Source: JAJXUB01 sp047974805 (GTDB lineage Bacteria; Actinomycetota; Actinomycetes; Actinomycetales; Dermatophilaceae). Taken from it: 9,998 bases of DNA. The stretch's first letter is position 1, and each line of letters begins with the position of its first letter. The stretch lies in assembly GCA_047974805.1 (NCBI GenBank), contig JBKECS010000081.1:1-9998 (forward strand). The letters are read 5' to 3'. Under the pieces are notes generated by a model. It was not told the origin of the DNA. It made no database searches and saw nothing but the letters and a program-made list of their open reading frames with translations. Of this stretch, positions 1 to 6,491 are shown one piece after another. A program made the translations under genes and the position numbers.

Positions 1-68
1 CGATCATCAAGCAGATGGTCAGCGCCGGGCTGCTTGGCCGCAAGACCGGCCGCGGGTTCTATACGTAA
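1..68 (+). CDS. 3-hydroxyacyl-CoA dehydrogenase, C-terminal end only (cut by window edge)
   Basis: Only the last 21 codons are present, read in frame from base 3 to a TAA at 66-68, ending ...LLGRKTGRGFYT. The GRKTGRGFY ending is the hallmark C-terminus of short 3-hydroxyacyl-CoA (3-hydroxybutyryl-CoA) dehydrogenases. The next gene ends almost identically (YLGRKTGRGFRTYV), so the two are tandem paralogues. By family these enzymes oxidise 3-hydroxyacyl-CoA to 3-oxoacyl-CoA with NAD(P)+ in beta-oxidation-type pathways in the cytoplasm. Start, length and exact specificity lie outside the window. Confidence 0.8.
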   Translation, partial: IIKQMVSAGLLGRKTGRGFYT

Positions 69-134
69 GCCGCGCCCGGCTCGACCGAGGTGGTTCCCGA
101 CGTGCACACCCCGTCGGGCACGCGGGCAGAGGGA

Positions 135-995
135 GTGTCCCTGCGGACCGTGGAGACCGTCGGCGTGGTCGGCTCCGGCACCATGGCCACCGGGATCATC
201 GAGGTGTTCGCCAAGGCCGGCTACCCGGTCATCTTCGTTGCGCGTGGCCAGGACAAGATCGACGCCGTGCTGGCGCGCATCGCCAAGAACAACGCCCGCG
301 CCATCGAGAAGGGCCGGTTGACCCAGGAGGACGCCGACGCGCTGGTGGGCCGGATCACCGGCTCGAGCGAGCGGGAGGCGCTGGGGTCGGTGGATCTGGT
401 CGTCGAGGCCGTCGCCGAGGACTTGGAGATCAAGCAGGAGCTCTTCACCGACCTCGACCGGATCTGCAAGCCGGGGGCGATCCTCGCGACGACGACGTCC
501 TCGCTGCCAGTGATCGACTGTGCCCGGGTGACCTCTCGCCCCGGTGACGTCATCGGGATGCACTTCTTCAACCCGGCACAGGTGATGAAGCTCGTCGAGG
601 TCGTCCACACGGTGGCAACGGCGGAAGACGTGGTCACGACGGTCCAGGAGCTCTGCGCCAGCCTCGGAAAGGTCGCCGTGACCTGCGGGGACCGCAGCGG
701 TTTCATCGTCAACGCGCTGCTCTTCCCCTATCTGAACGATGCGGTGAAGATGCTCGAGGCCAACTACGCGACCGCCGACGACATCGACACCGCCATGAAG
801 ACCGGTTGTGGGCTGCCCATGGGGCCCTTCGAACTGCTCGACGTCGTCGGGCTCGATGTGTCCCTGGCCATCGAAAAGGAGCTCTACATCGAGTTCCGCG
901 AGCGGGGGTATGCCCCAGCGCCGCTGCTCGAGCACCTCGTCACGGCCGGCTATCTGGGCCGCAAGACCGGGCGCGGTTTCCGCACGTACGTCTGA
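135..995 (+). CDS. 3-hydroxyacyl-CoA (3-hydroxybutyryl-CoA-type) dehydrogenase
   Basis: Predicted cytoplasmic NAD(P)+-dependent oxidation of a 3-hydroxyacyl-CoA to the 3-oxoacyl-CoA. From the GTG at 135 the product is 286 residues, the usual size for the single-domain 3-hydroxybutyryl-CoA dehydrogenase family. An N-terminal Rossmann fold carries VGVVGSGTMATG at residues 9-20. The catalytic region has Ser122 (TTSSLP), His143 (GMHFFNPAQVMKLVE) and Glu155, with Asn192 in SGFIVNALLFPYLNDA. These match the Ser/His/Glu/Asn set known in the family. The C-terminal dimerisation domain contains GCGLPMGPFELLDVVGLDV and ends GRKTGRGFRTYV. The start is uncertain: the frame is open from a GTG at 90, with GTGs at 102, 135 and 150. 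I chose 135 because it places the Rossmann motif where the family has it; AGAGGGA lies directly before it, closer than ideal. The gene follows its paralogue by about 66 bases and runs convergently into the Cache gene, 10 bases away. Its substrate, and any link to the amine cluster, are unknown. Confidence 0.93.
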   Translation: MSLRTVETVGVVGSGTMATGIIEVFAKAGYPVIFVARGQDKIDAVLARIAKNNARAIEKGRLTQEDADALVGRITGSSEREALGSVDLVVEAVAEDLEIKQELFTDLDRICKPGAILATTTSSLPVIDCARVTSRPGDVIGMHFFNPAQVMKLVEVVHTVATAEDVVTTVQELCASLGKVAVTCGDRSGFIVNALLFPYLNDAVKMLEANYATADDIDTAMKTGCGLPMGPFELLDVVGLDVSLAIEKELYIEFRERGYAPAPLLEHLVTAGYLGRKTGRGFRTYV

Positions 996-1005
996 GTCGT
1001 GTAGC

Positions 1006-1719
1006 TCAGTGCTGGACCAGCATCCATGGAGTCTTGGGAACGGACGTTCGCGACAGCACCGAGGGGTCCGTGGGGTCGATGACTCCGCCGAGTATCTCGC
1101 CGGAATTCGTGGCGATGACCGAACCCTCTACGTCCACGACGGAGGTGGGGTTCTCGGCTCTGATCAGATCCCGTTGCCACAGGTCCTGGAGAGCGCCGAC
1201 CTCGATGTCGAGTGAGACGACGCCGTGGAACCTCTTGTGCAGCTTGACGGCTCGGCTACCCGTGAGGATGTAGGCATTCGTGCCGGAGACATCCACGTAC
1301 GGACCGGAGACGAAGAGGCCGCTGGAGGTCACCGCGCCCTGCCACCACGGGGTTGTTTCCACGTCGTAGAACCCCATCAGCTGGGGATTCGAGGTGGCCT
1401 CGAGTTGCTCACTCGGGCGACCGCCGACAGGTCGGTACCACCAGTGGACGGCGCGGTGCCCGGAGCTCGGCGCCGCGCCGATGAACCCCATGCCAAGGAT
1501 GGCTGGTCGGCCATCGGCGAGCGCCTCGCGGGCGCACCGTTGCACCGCGGGGAAATCACGTGTTTCCGTCTCGAGGCACGCCGAAAGGTCCTCCCGGGCA
1601 GCGGCAAGCAGGGCGCTCGTGCGGGATCCCAGGCCCTTGATCACCTCCTGCATGCTCGCCCGCAGCGCCCGCAACGATCCCGAGGTGCGAGCAGGTTTGG
1701 ACACGTGCTTGGTGTTCAT
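1006..1719 (-). CDS. Soluble single Cache-domain protein, putative ligand sensor
   Basis: A 237-residue protein with no signal peptide and no hydrophobic membrane segment, so probably cytoplasmic. After a helical region with coiled-coil-like character (about residues 15-70), the rest looks like a Cache/PDC sensor fold: HWWYRP (residues 92-97), FYDVETTPWW (117-126), SGPYVDVSGTNAYILT (138-153) and GVVSLDIEV (166-174). The WW plus GPYVD plus late VVSLDI order is typical of Cache domains, which bind small ligands and normally sit outside the membrane in receptors. No output domain (kinase, methyl-accepting, GGDEF) is visible. It lies immediately downstream of the GntR gene on the same strand. I chose the ATG at 1719 because AGGGAC precedes it by nine bases. 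An in-frame ATG at 1752 would add 11 residues and overlap the GntR stop by 8 bases, but its GAGG abuts the codon. The sensor role is inference from fold and position, and the ligand is unknown. Confidence 0.8.
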   Translation of the reverse strand: MNTKHVSKPARTSGSLRALRASMQEVIKGLGSRTSALLAAAREDLSACLETETRDFPAVQRCAREALADGRPAILGMGFIGAAPSSGHRAVHWWYRPVGGRPSEQLEATSNPQLMGFYDVETTPWWQGAVTSSGLFVSGPYVDVSGTNAYILTGSRAVKLHKRFHGVVSLDIEVGALQDLWQRDLIRAENPTSVVDVEGSVIATNSGEILGGVIDPTDPSVLSRTSVPKTPWMLVQH

Positions 1720-1744
1720 CGACGTACCGTCCCTGGTGGTGGCG

Positions 1745-2566
1745 TCATGCATCCTCGCTGAGGTGCATTCGTTCCGCGATCAATTGGTTCAACGTGCTGG
1801 CGACGTGCTGCTCGGCAGCGGCTCGAGCCGTCGACCGATCCCGTCCGGCAATGGCATCGGTAATGACCTGGTGCGCGGCGCGCGCCTCGTCAACGGTTTG
1901 GCACTCCAAGCCGGGAATCCACAACAGCGGCGCCAGCTCGTTCTGGACGGCGAGCTCGGCGCGGGTGAGCATGGCCGATCGCGTGCTGGCGGCCAGTTGT
2001 AGGTGGAAACGGGAATCCAGGTGGATCGCCGCGGTCGACGTCTCCGCCTCGGCAATGGCCGCAGCAGCGTCCTGCAATCGGGTAAGCACCCCACCGCGGG
2101 CCCGCTCGGCGGCGAGTTCGGCAGCCTTGCCGGCGATGGCCATGTGATAGTCCCGGCGGTCCCGGATGGCGTCGATGTCCAGGCGCATGAGTTTCTGCTC
2201 AAGCAGCCGGTGATCGGGGTTGTCCGGTAGGACGACGAAATTTCCCCCGGTGCGGCCCCGTCGAGTCTCGATCAGCCGTTGCTCTCTCAGGATGGCCAGG
2301 GCGCTACGGAGCGTCACCAGCGAGACGCCGAGTTGGGCGGCGAGCTCGGACTCCGGTGGCAACCGCGCGCCGTGAGGGAGGAGCCCGATCTCGATGCTCT
2401 GTCTTAGGCGCCGCGCCGCTGCCGCCGGCCGGCTCGTATCGTCCAGCGGTCCCAGGGCGAGTTCCCAAATGCCGGGTACCGCAGGTTGGGTTGGCCCGGC
2501 GAGCCTAGGCAACGTGAGCCGCCCGGCCCGGGCCCACGGCCCGGCATCTCGAGTCCGTGGCACCAC
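1745..2566 (-). CDS. GntR-family transcriptional regulator, FadR/FCD subfamily
   Basis: DNA-binding regulator, up to 273 residues. The winged helix-turn-helix spans about residues 45-112 (ARRLRQSIEIG...GARLPPESELAAQLGVSLVTLRSALAILREQRLIETRRGRTGGNFV), the GntR signature. The all-helical FCD effector domain follows (about 125-262). It keeps a full metal-binding set, Asp184, His188, His232 and His254. The spacing (4 residues between Asp and the first His, 22 between the last two His) is the one I recall for metal-containing FCD regulators such as Corynebacterium LldR, where carboxylate ligands bind at the metal. The GTG start at 2566 has no good ribosome-binding site and the first 40 or so residues look non-conserved, so the true start may lie downstream. 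The gene is divergent from the aldehyde dehydrogenase operon and next to the Cache gene. It probably controls its own promoter, that operon and perhaps the transporter through the shared motif at 2658-2695 and 7854-7866. Repressor action is inferred. Confidence 0.92.
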   Translation of the reverse strand: MVPRTRDAGPWARAGRLTLPRLAGPTQPAVPGIWELALGPLDDTSRPAAAARRLRQSIEIGLLPHGARLPPESELAAQLGVSLVTLRSALAILREQRLIETRRGRTGGNFVVLPDNPDHRLLEQKLMRLDIDAIRDRRDYHMAIAGKAAELAAERARGGVLTRLQDAAAAIAEAETSTAAIHLDSRFHLQLAASTRSAMLTRAELAVQNELAPLLWIPGLECQTVDEARAAHQVITDAIAGRDRSTARAAAEQHVASTLNQLIAERMHLSEDA

Positions 2567-2657
2567 CAGGGCGCTCGCCGCCCAGCTTCGGAACCGTCGC
2601 GATGTTCATGTGCCCAGAATGTCATGCGGATCGCTTGTGAGGGCAGGCCCCATGAAC

Positions 2658-2695
2658 TATTCTTTAAACATATAACGTCACTTGTTAATGGAATA
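2658..2695. promoter_or_regulatory. Candidate operator: inverted pair of a 13-base motif in the divergent regulator/ALDH intergenic region
   Basis: Two imperfect inverted copies lie here: TATTCTTTAAACA (2658-2670) and TGTTAATGGAATA (2683-2695), 12 bases apart. Read in one orientation they are TGTTTAAAGAATA and TGTTAATGGAATA. A third copy, TGTTAAATGAATA, lies at 7854-7866 beside the transporter promoter. Ten of 13 positions are identical in all three (TGTTNANNGAATA). The surrounding 50 bases are 28% G+C in an otherwise GC-rich window, as expected for a shared promoter/operator region serving the GntR gene to the left and the dehydrogenase operon to the right. No consensus -35/-10 pair stands out on either strand, though TATAAC (2671-2676) lies between the arms. 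Binding by the neighbouring GntR protein is inference. Confidence 0.5.
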
Positions 2696-2701
2696 ATCCA
2701 T
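2688..2701. promoter_or_regulatory. Short perfect-arm palindrome overlapping the operator candidate
   Basis: ATGGA (2688-2692) and TCCAT (2697-2701) are exact inverted arms around ATAA. The core TGG-N6-CCA is near, but one base longer than, the TGG-N5-CCA half-site pattern of FadR-type sites. It overlaps the right arm of the repeated 13-base motif, so it is either part of the same operator or a rival explanation for it. It has only five-base arms and could be chance. Confidence 0.25.
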
Positions 2702-2727
2702 CGAGTCGTGAACCGATGTCGAGGATT

Positions 2728-2734
2728 GGAAGAG
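2728..2734 (+). promoter_or_regulatory. Ribosome-binding site fixing the aldehyde dehydrogenase start
   Basis: GGAAGAG lies six bases before the ATG at 2741. The reading frame stays open upstream to about 2486, but this site and the family length both support starting at 2741. A longer protein would be translated through the operator region and the regulator's own start. Confidence 0.6.
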
Positions 2735-2740
2735 CCGAGC

Positions 2741-4177
2741 ATGGAACTGATCCACAACCTCATCAATGGGCAGTCGCGGCCGGCGTTGAGCGGCCGGACC
2801 CAGGAGATCGTCAGTCCGGCCAACGGCCGCGTGTATGCCACGGCGCCACTCTCCGGGGCCGAAGGTGTGGACCTTGCCTGTCAAGCTGCGGCGAACGCCT
2901 TCGAAACCTGGCGAGACACGACGCCGGGGGAACGACAGGCGGCCCTGTTGAAGATCGCCGAGGCCGTCGAGGCTCGGGGAGAGGATCTCGTTCAGGCCGA
3001 GTCGCGCAACACCGGCAAACCCGTCGGCGCCATTCGCTCGGAGGAGATCCCGGTGATGGTGGACCAGCTTCGCTTTTTCGCCGGCGCCGCCCGCATGCTG
3101 GAGGGGAAGGCCGCCGCCGAATATATGCGTGGCTTCACCTCCTACCTCCGTCGGGAGCCGATAGGGGTTGTCGGGCAGGTCACCCCCTGGAACTACCCGA
3201 TGATGATGGCCGTCTGGAAATTCGCGCCCGCCCTGGCGGCGGGGAACACGGTGGTGCTGAAGCCGAGCGAGACCACTCCGATGACGACGGTCCTGCTCGC
3301 CGAGATGGCGCAGGAGTTCCTGCCGCCGGGTACCTTCAACGTCGTCAGCGGAGACAGAGACACCGGCCGTGCGCTGGTGCAGAACCCGGTACCTCAGCTC
3401 GTTTCGGTGACGGGCTCGGTGCGCGCCGGCAGGGAGGTCGCCGGTGCCGCGGCGACCGACCTCAAACGCGTCCACCTTGAGTTGGGCGGCAAGGCACCCG
3501 TCATCGTCTTCGACGACGCCGACCTGGAGTCGGCCGCGTCGGCCATTGCCGAGGCCGGCTTCTTCAACGCGGGCCAGGACTGCACGGCGGCCACGCGTGT
3601 GCTCGCCGCAGAGAGCATTTCCGATGAGCTCGTTGCCCGGCTCACGCGAAACGCCGCCGAGACCGACATCGGGACGACCGACTCCGAGACCGCCATCATG
3701 GGATCGCTCAACAACGAGGCCCACCTCGCCAAGGTCTCGGAGTTTGTCGACTCCCTGCCCGACCACGCGCGAGTTCAGGTCGGCGGACGGCGAGCCCTGG
3801 GGCACTTCGCGGACGGCTACTACTACGAGCCAACGGTCGTCTCCGGCCTGCGGCAGGAGGATCGCGCCAGCCAGGAGGAGTGCTTCGGGCCGGTCATCAC
3901 CGTGCAGCCGTTCACCGATGAGGCCGAGGCCGTCGCGGCGGGGAACGGAGTGGAGTACGGGCTGGCCTCCAGCGTCTGGACCAAGGACCACGCCCGGGCG
4001 ATGCGGGTGAGCCGCTCGCTCGACTTCGGGTGTGTGTGGATCAACTGTCACATCCCCCTCATCGCCGAGATGCCCCACGGGGGCTTCAAACACTCCGGAT
4101 ACGGCAAGGACCTCTCCCTGTATGGCCGGGAGGACTACACCCGGCTCAAGCACGTCATGACCAGCATCGAGGGCTGA
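2741..4177 (+). CDS. Aldehyde dehydrogenase, gamma-aminobutyraldehyde dehydrogenase-like
   Basis: A 478-residue cytoplasmic NAD(P)+-dependent aldehyde dehydrogenase, full length for the family. Visible catalytic elements are Asn151 in TPWNYP, the TGS turn at 224-226, the general base Glu247 in LELGGKAP, the nucleophile Cys281 in NAGQDCTAATR, and cofactor-binding Glu380 in EECFGPV. The C-terminal stretch around WINCHIPLIAEMPHGGFKHS and SGYGKDLSLYGREDYTRLKHV (residues 434-471) closely resembles gamma-aminobutyraldehyde dehydrogenases (E. coli PatD/YdcW and actinobacterial relatives). Those oxidise 4-aminobutanal from putrescine to 4-aminobutyrate. A preference for an amino-aldehyde is therefore likely, but an N-methylated or otherwise substituted aldehyde is equally possible. 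It is the first gene of the + strand operon, 46 bases before the TMADH-like gene, and is probably controlled by the divergent GntR regulator. Family call very sure; exact substrate moderate. Confidence 0.95.
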   Translation: MELIHNLINGQSRPALSGRTQEIVSPANGRVYATAPLSGAEGVDLACQAAANAFETWRDTTPGERQAALLKIAEAVEARGEDLVQAESRNTGKPVGAIRSEEIPVMVDQLRFFAGAARMLEGKAAAEYMRGFTSYLRREPIGVVGQVTPWNYPMMMAVWKFAPALAAGNTVVLKPSETTPMTTVLLAEMAQEFLPPGTFNVVSGDRDTGRALVQNPVPQLVSVTGSVRAGREVAGAAATDLKRVHLELGGKAPVIVFDDADLESAASAIAEAGFFNAGQDCTAATRVLAAESISDELVARLTRNAAETDIGTTDSETAIMGSLNNEAHLAKVSEFVDSLPDHARVQVGGRRALGHFADGYYYEPTVVSGLRQEDRASQEECFGPVITVQPFTDEAEAVAAGNGVEYGLASSVWTKDHARAMRVSRSLDFGCVWINCHIPLIAEMPHGGFKHSGYGKDLSLYGREDYTRLKHVMTSIEG

Positions 4178-4223
4178 GCTGGGGATGCCGCACACCGCCC
4201 CTTCACACAGAGAGAGACCCACG

Positions 4224-6434
4224 ATGACCCCTGATCCGCGCCATGACGTGCTGTTCGAACCGATTTCCTTCGGCCCCCAAACCATGAGGAACCGCTTCTG
4301 GGCCACCTCTCACTCCACCGGCTACCCCGACCGGCCGGGAACCCACGCGGCCTTTCGAGCGATGAAGGCCGAGGGAGGATGGGGAGTCGTCTGCACCGGC
4401 TTCTGCTCCATCCATCCCGAGTCCGACGAGTATCCATGGGTCTCGTCACGGCTGTGGGATGAGGGGGACGTCATCAACCTTGCCCACCTCACCGAGAGCA
4501 TCCACGCCCATGACGCGCTCGCCGGAGTCCAGCTGTGGTACAACGGCATGCACTCGCCGCGAATGGAGTCCCGAGAGGCGGCTCGCGGACCCTCGGGGCT
4601 GCCGTCCAACGTATTTCCCGAGCGAAACATCTATGCGGCGTGGGCCAGCGAGGACGACATTCGCGCGCTCATCAACATGTACGTTCTGGCTGCTCAACGG
4701 GCTGAGCGGGCGGGCTTCGACATCGTGGAGATCTCCGGTGGCGACTCCACACTCCCCTTGCAGTTCCTGGAACGCCGGTACAACAAGCGCACCGATAAGT
4801 ACGGTGGCTCCTTCGAGAACCGGGCGCGCTTCTACCTCGAGGTTATGACGGCCGTGAAGCGCGCAGTGGGGGACCGGCTCGCGGTCACCACGCGCTTTGA
4901 AGTGGACACGATCAACGGTGAACATCGCATCAAACACCACGACGAGGGGATGCGATTTCTCGAGTACATGACGGCCGAGGGCATCGTCGACCTGTGGTCA
5001 CTCAAGGTGGGTGACTATGAGGAGTGGGGTGGCGAGGACGCGCGCAGCTCACGCTTCGCCCCTCAGAACTGGGCGGCCGGGTTCATCGCCGGGGCTCGGT
5101 CGGTCGTGGACGTGCCTGTGGTGAGCAATGGGCGTTTCACCAGTGCCGACGACATGGTGGCGGCGATCCGGTCGGGTCAGTGCGACATCATCGGTGCGGC
5201 ACGCCCGTCGATCGCCGACCCGTTCCTTCCGGTCAAGGTGCGCGAGGGGCGCCTCGAGGACGTTCGTGAGTGCATCGGCTGCAACATGTGCGTCAGTCGT
5301 ATGCAACAGCAGGCGCAGATGTACTGCACCCAGAACCCCACGACGGGTGAGGAATACCGCCGTGGCTGGCACCCCGAGAAGACGGGGACGAGCCCTGCCC
5401 CGACTACCGTGCTCGTCGTCGGTGCAGGGCCGGCCGGTATGGAGGCGGCCCTGACCCTTGGCCGGCGCGGCCATGAAGTTCACCTGCTCGATTCCGCCGA
5501 CACGCTCGGCGGGCACTGGCGCGATGTCAGCCGGTATCCGCGGTGTTCGGAGTATGAGCGCCTCATCTCGTACCGTCAGGTCATGCTGGACAAGCTCCCG
5601 AACGTGACGGTTTCGCTGGGTGTCACGCCGCTGGGTGTTGACGACGTCCTCGACTACGGCGCGAACCAGGTGATCATCGCCACCGGGTCCCGTTGGTCGC
5701 CGGTGGGGTTGGGTGCCGAGACGCACGAGTCGCTGGTGAGCGTCGATGCGGACCGGATGCCCAACGTCCTGACTCCCGAGCAGATCATGGCCGGCAAAGA
5801 GGTCCCCGGCAGGAACGTCGTCGTGCTGGACGGCGACGGGCATTTCACGGGATTCGCCATGGCCGAACTCCTTGCGGATCGGGGGAAGACGGTGACGTTC
5901 GTGACCAACACGAACGACGTCTTCGAGTACGCCTTCTTCACGATGGAGATGCCCAACAACAAGCGGGTTGCCACAGCCAAGGGGATCCGGCTGATGCGGA
6001 ACCATTGGGCTCTCGGCTACGAGGGCACGAGGCTGCGGCTCTTCTATCTCTATCGGGACAGCCCGGATCTCGTCGAGACACAGCCGGGCGTCTGGGGCCG
6101 GAGGTTCTCCGATGACGTTGTGGAACTCGACTGCGACGCCCTCATCCTGACGACGTCGCGCATTCCCCAGGACACCCTCTATTGGGGGCTCATGGGTGCT
6201 CGCGGGCGGTGGGCCGATGCCGACGTTAGGGGTGTCTATCGGATCGGTGACTGTGTCCAACCTCGGCATGCCATGGACGCGGTCTTCGACGGGCACCGGA
6301 TCGGGATGGAGCTGGAGTCGCCAGACCCTCAACGACCGCTGCCCTACATTCGGGAACGCCAGATCTGGGGACAGCCCACCATTCCGCAATTAGGCGATCC
6401 TCGCCCGCAGGTTGAAGGCGATCTACTCGCCTGA
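4224..6434 (+). CDS. Trimethylamine/histamine dehydrogenase-family iron-sulfur flavoprotein lacking the flavin-linking cysteine
   Basis: This 736-residue protein matches trimethylamine dehydrogenase (TMADH, about 730) end to end. It has an N-terminal Old Yellow Enzyme-type FMN barrel (about 1-340), a 4Fe-4S motif with Cys350, Cys353, Cys356 and Cys368, and a C-terminal nucleotide-binding domain (from about 394, VLVVGAGPAGMEAAL), where TMADH holds ADP. Nearly invariant TMADH blocks are LPLQFL..YNKRTDKYGGS, ADPFLP and TGEEYRRGWHPE. TMADH-family enzymes oxidise a C-N bond and pass electrons through the cluster to ETF; no ETF gene is in view. By my recalled alignment, Cys30 (covalent FMN) is Ser31 here, Tyr169 is Ser171, His172 is Asp174, Tyr60 is Phe60 and Trp355 is Met360, while Arg222 (Arg224), Trp264 (Trp268) and Asp267 (Asp272) are kept. 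FMN is thus probably non-covalent and the substrate not trimethylamine. I chose ATG 4224, with GAGAGAGA upstream and a TMADH-like N-terminus (DPRHDVLFEPI); an in-frame ATG at 4185 would add 13 residues. It sits 57 bases before the aminotransferase. Confidence 0.93.
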   Translation: MTPDPRHDVLFEPISFGPQTMRNRFWATSHSTGYPDRPGTHAAFRAMKAEGGWGVVCTGFCSIHPESDEYPWVSSRLWDEGDVINLAHLTESIHAHDALAGVQLWYNGMHSPRMESREAARGPSGLPSNVFPERNIYAAWASEDDIRALINMYVLAAQRAERAGFDIVEISGGDSTLPLQFLERRYNKRTDKYGGSFENRARFYLEVMTAVKRAVGDRLAVTTRFEVDTINGEHRIKHHDEGMRFLEYMTAEGIVDLWSLKVGDYEEWGGEDARSSRFAPQNWAAGFIAGARSVVDVPVVSNGRFTSADDMVAAIRSGQCDIIGAARPSIADPFLPVKVREGRLEDVRECIGCNMCVSRMQQQAQMYCTQNPTTGEEYRRGWHPEKTGTSPAPTTVLVVGAGPAGMEAALTLGRRGHEVHLLDSADTLGGHWRDVSRYPRCSEYERLISYRQVMLDKLPNVTVSLGVTPLGVDDVLDYGANQVIIATGSRWSPVGLGAETHESLVSVDADRMPNVLTPEQIMAGKEVPGRNVVVLDGDGHFTGFAMAELLADRGKTVTFVTNTNDVFEYAFFTMEMPNNKRVATAKGIRLMRNHWALGYEGTRLRLFYLYRDSPDLVETQPGVWGRRFSDDVVELDCDALILTTSRIPQDTLYWGLMGARGRWADADVRGVYRIGDCVQPRHAMDAVFDGHRIGMELESPDPQRPLPYIRERQIWGQPTIPQLGDPRPQVEGDLLA

Positions 6435-6491
6435 CCCGAACCGGCGCCCGGCGGGCAGGGCATACGTGATCGATGAACGGAGGAGGAACCC

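Noticed and set aside
1011..1021. Palindrome GCTGGACCAGC as a terminator between the convergent genes
   Set aside because: The loop is too small for a stable hairpin with full arms, there is no T-run on either strand, and it lies inside the Cache gene.
1000..1022. tRNA D-arm-like string GTAGCTCAGTGCTGGACCAGC
   Set aside because: No acceptor stem, anticodon arm or T-arm fits around it, and it lies at the 3' end of the Cache coding sequence. Coincidence.
1225..1761. Open + strand frame of 178 codons opposite the Cache gene
   Set aside because: Its translation is low-complexity, Arg/Gly/Pro-rich and lacks any motif, while the minus strand encodes a coherent Cache-like fold. It is a shadow frame from GC bias.
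2486..2740. 85-codon N-terminal extension of the aldehyde dehydrogenase
   Set aside because: It would be translated through the operator/promoter island and the regulator's 5' end, is unlike the family, and ATG 2741 has a good ribosome-binding site.
2678..4306. 542-codon open frame on the minus strand across the aldehyde dehydrogenase
   Set aside because: The + strand holds an unmistakable full-length aldehyde dehydrogenase with all catalytic residues. The antisense product is Gly/Val/Arg-rich without motifs, typical of long antisense frames in GC-rich genomes.
5049..6389. 446-codon open frame on the minus strand across the TMADH-like gene
   Set aside because: Antisense to a complete, strongly conserved flavoprotein. 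No start signal or recognisable domain.
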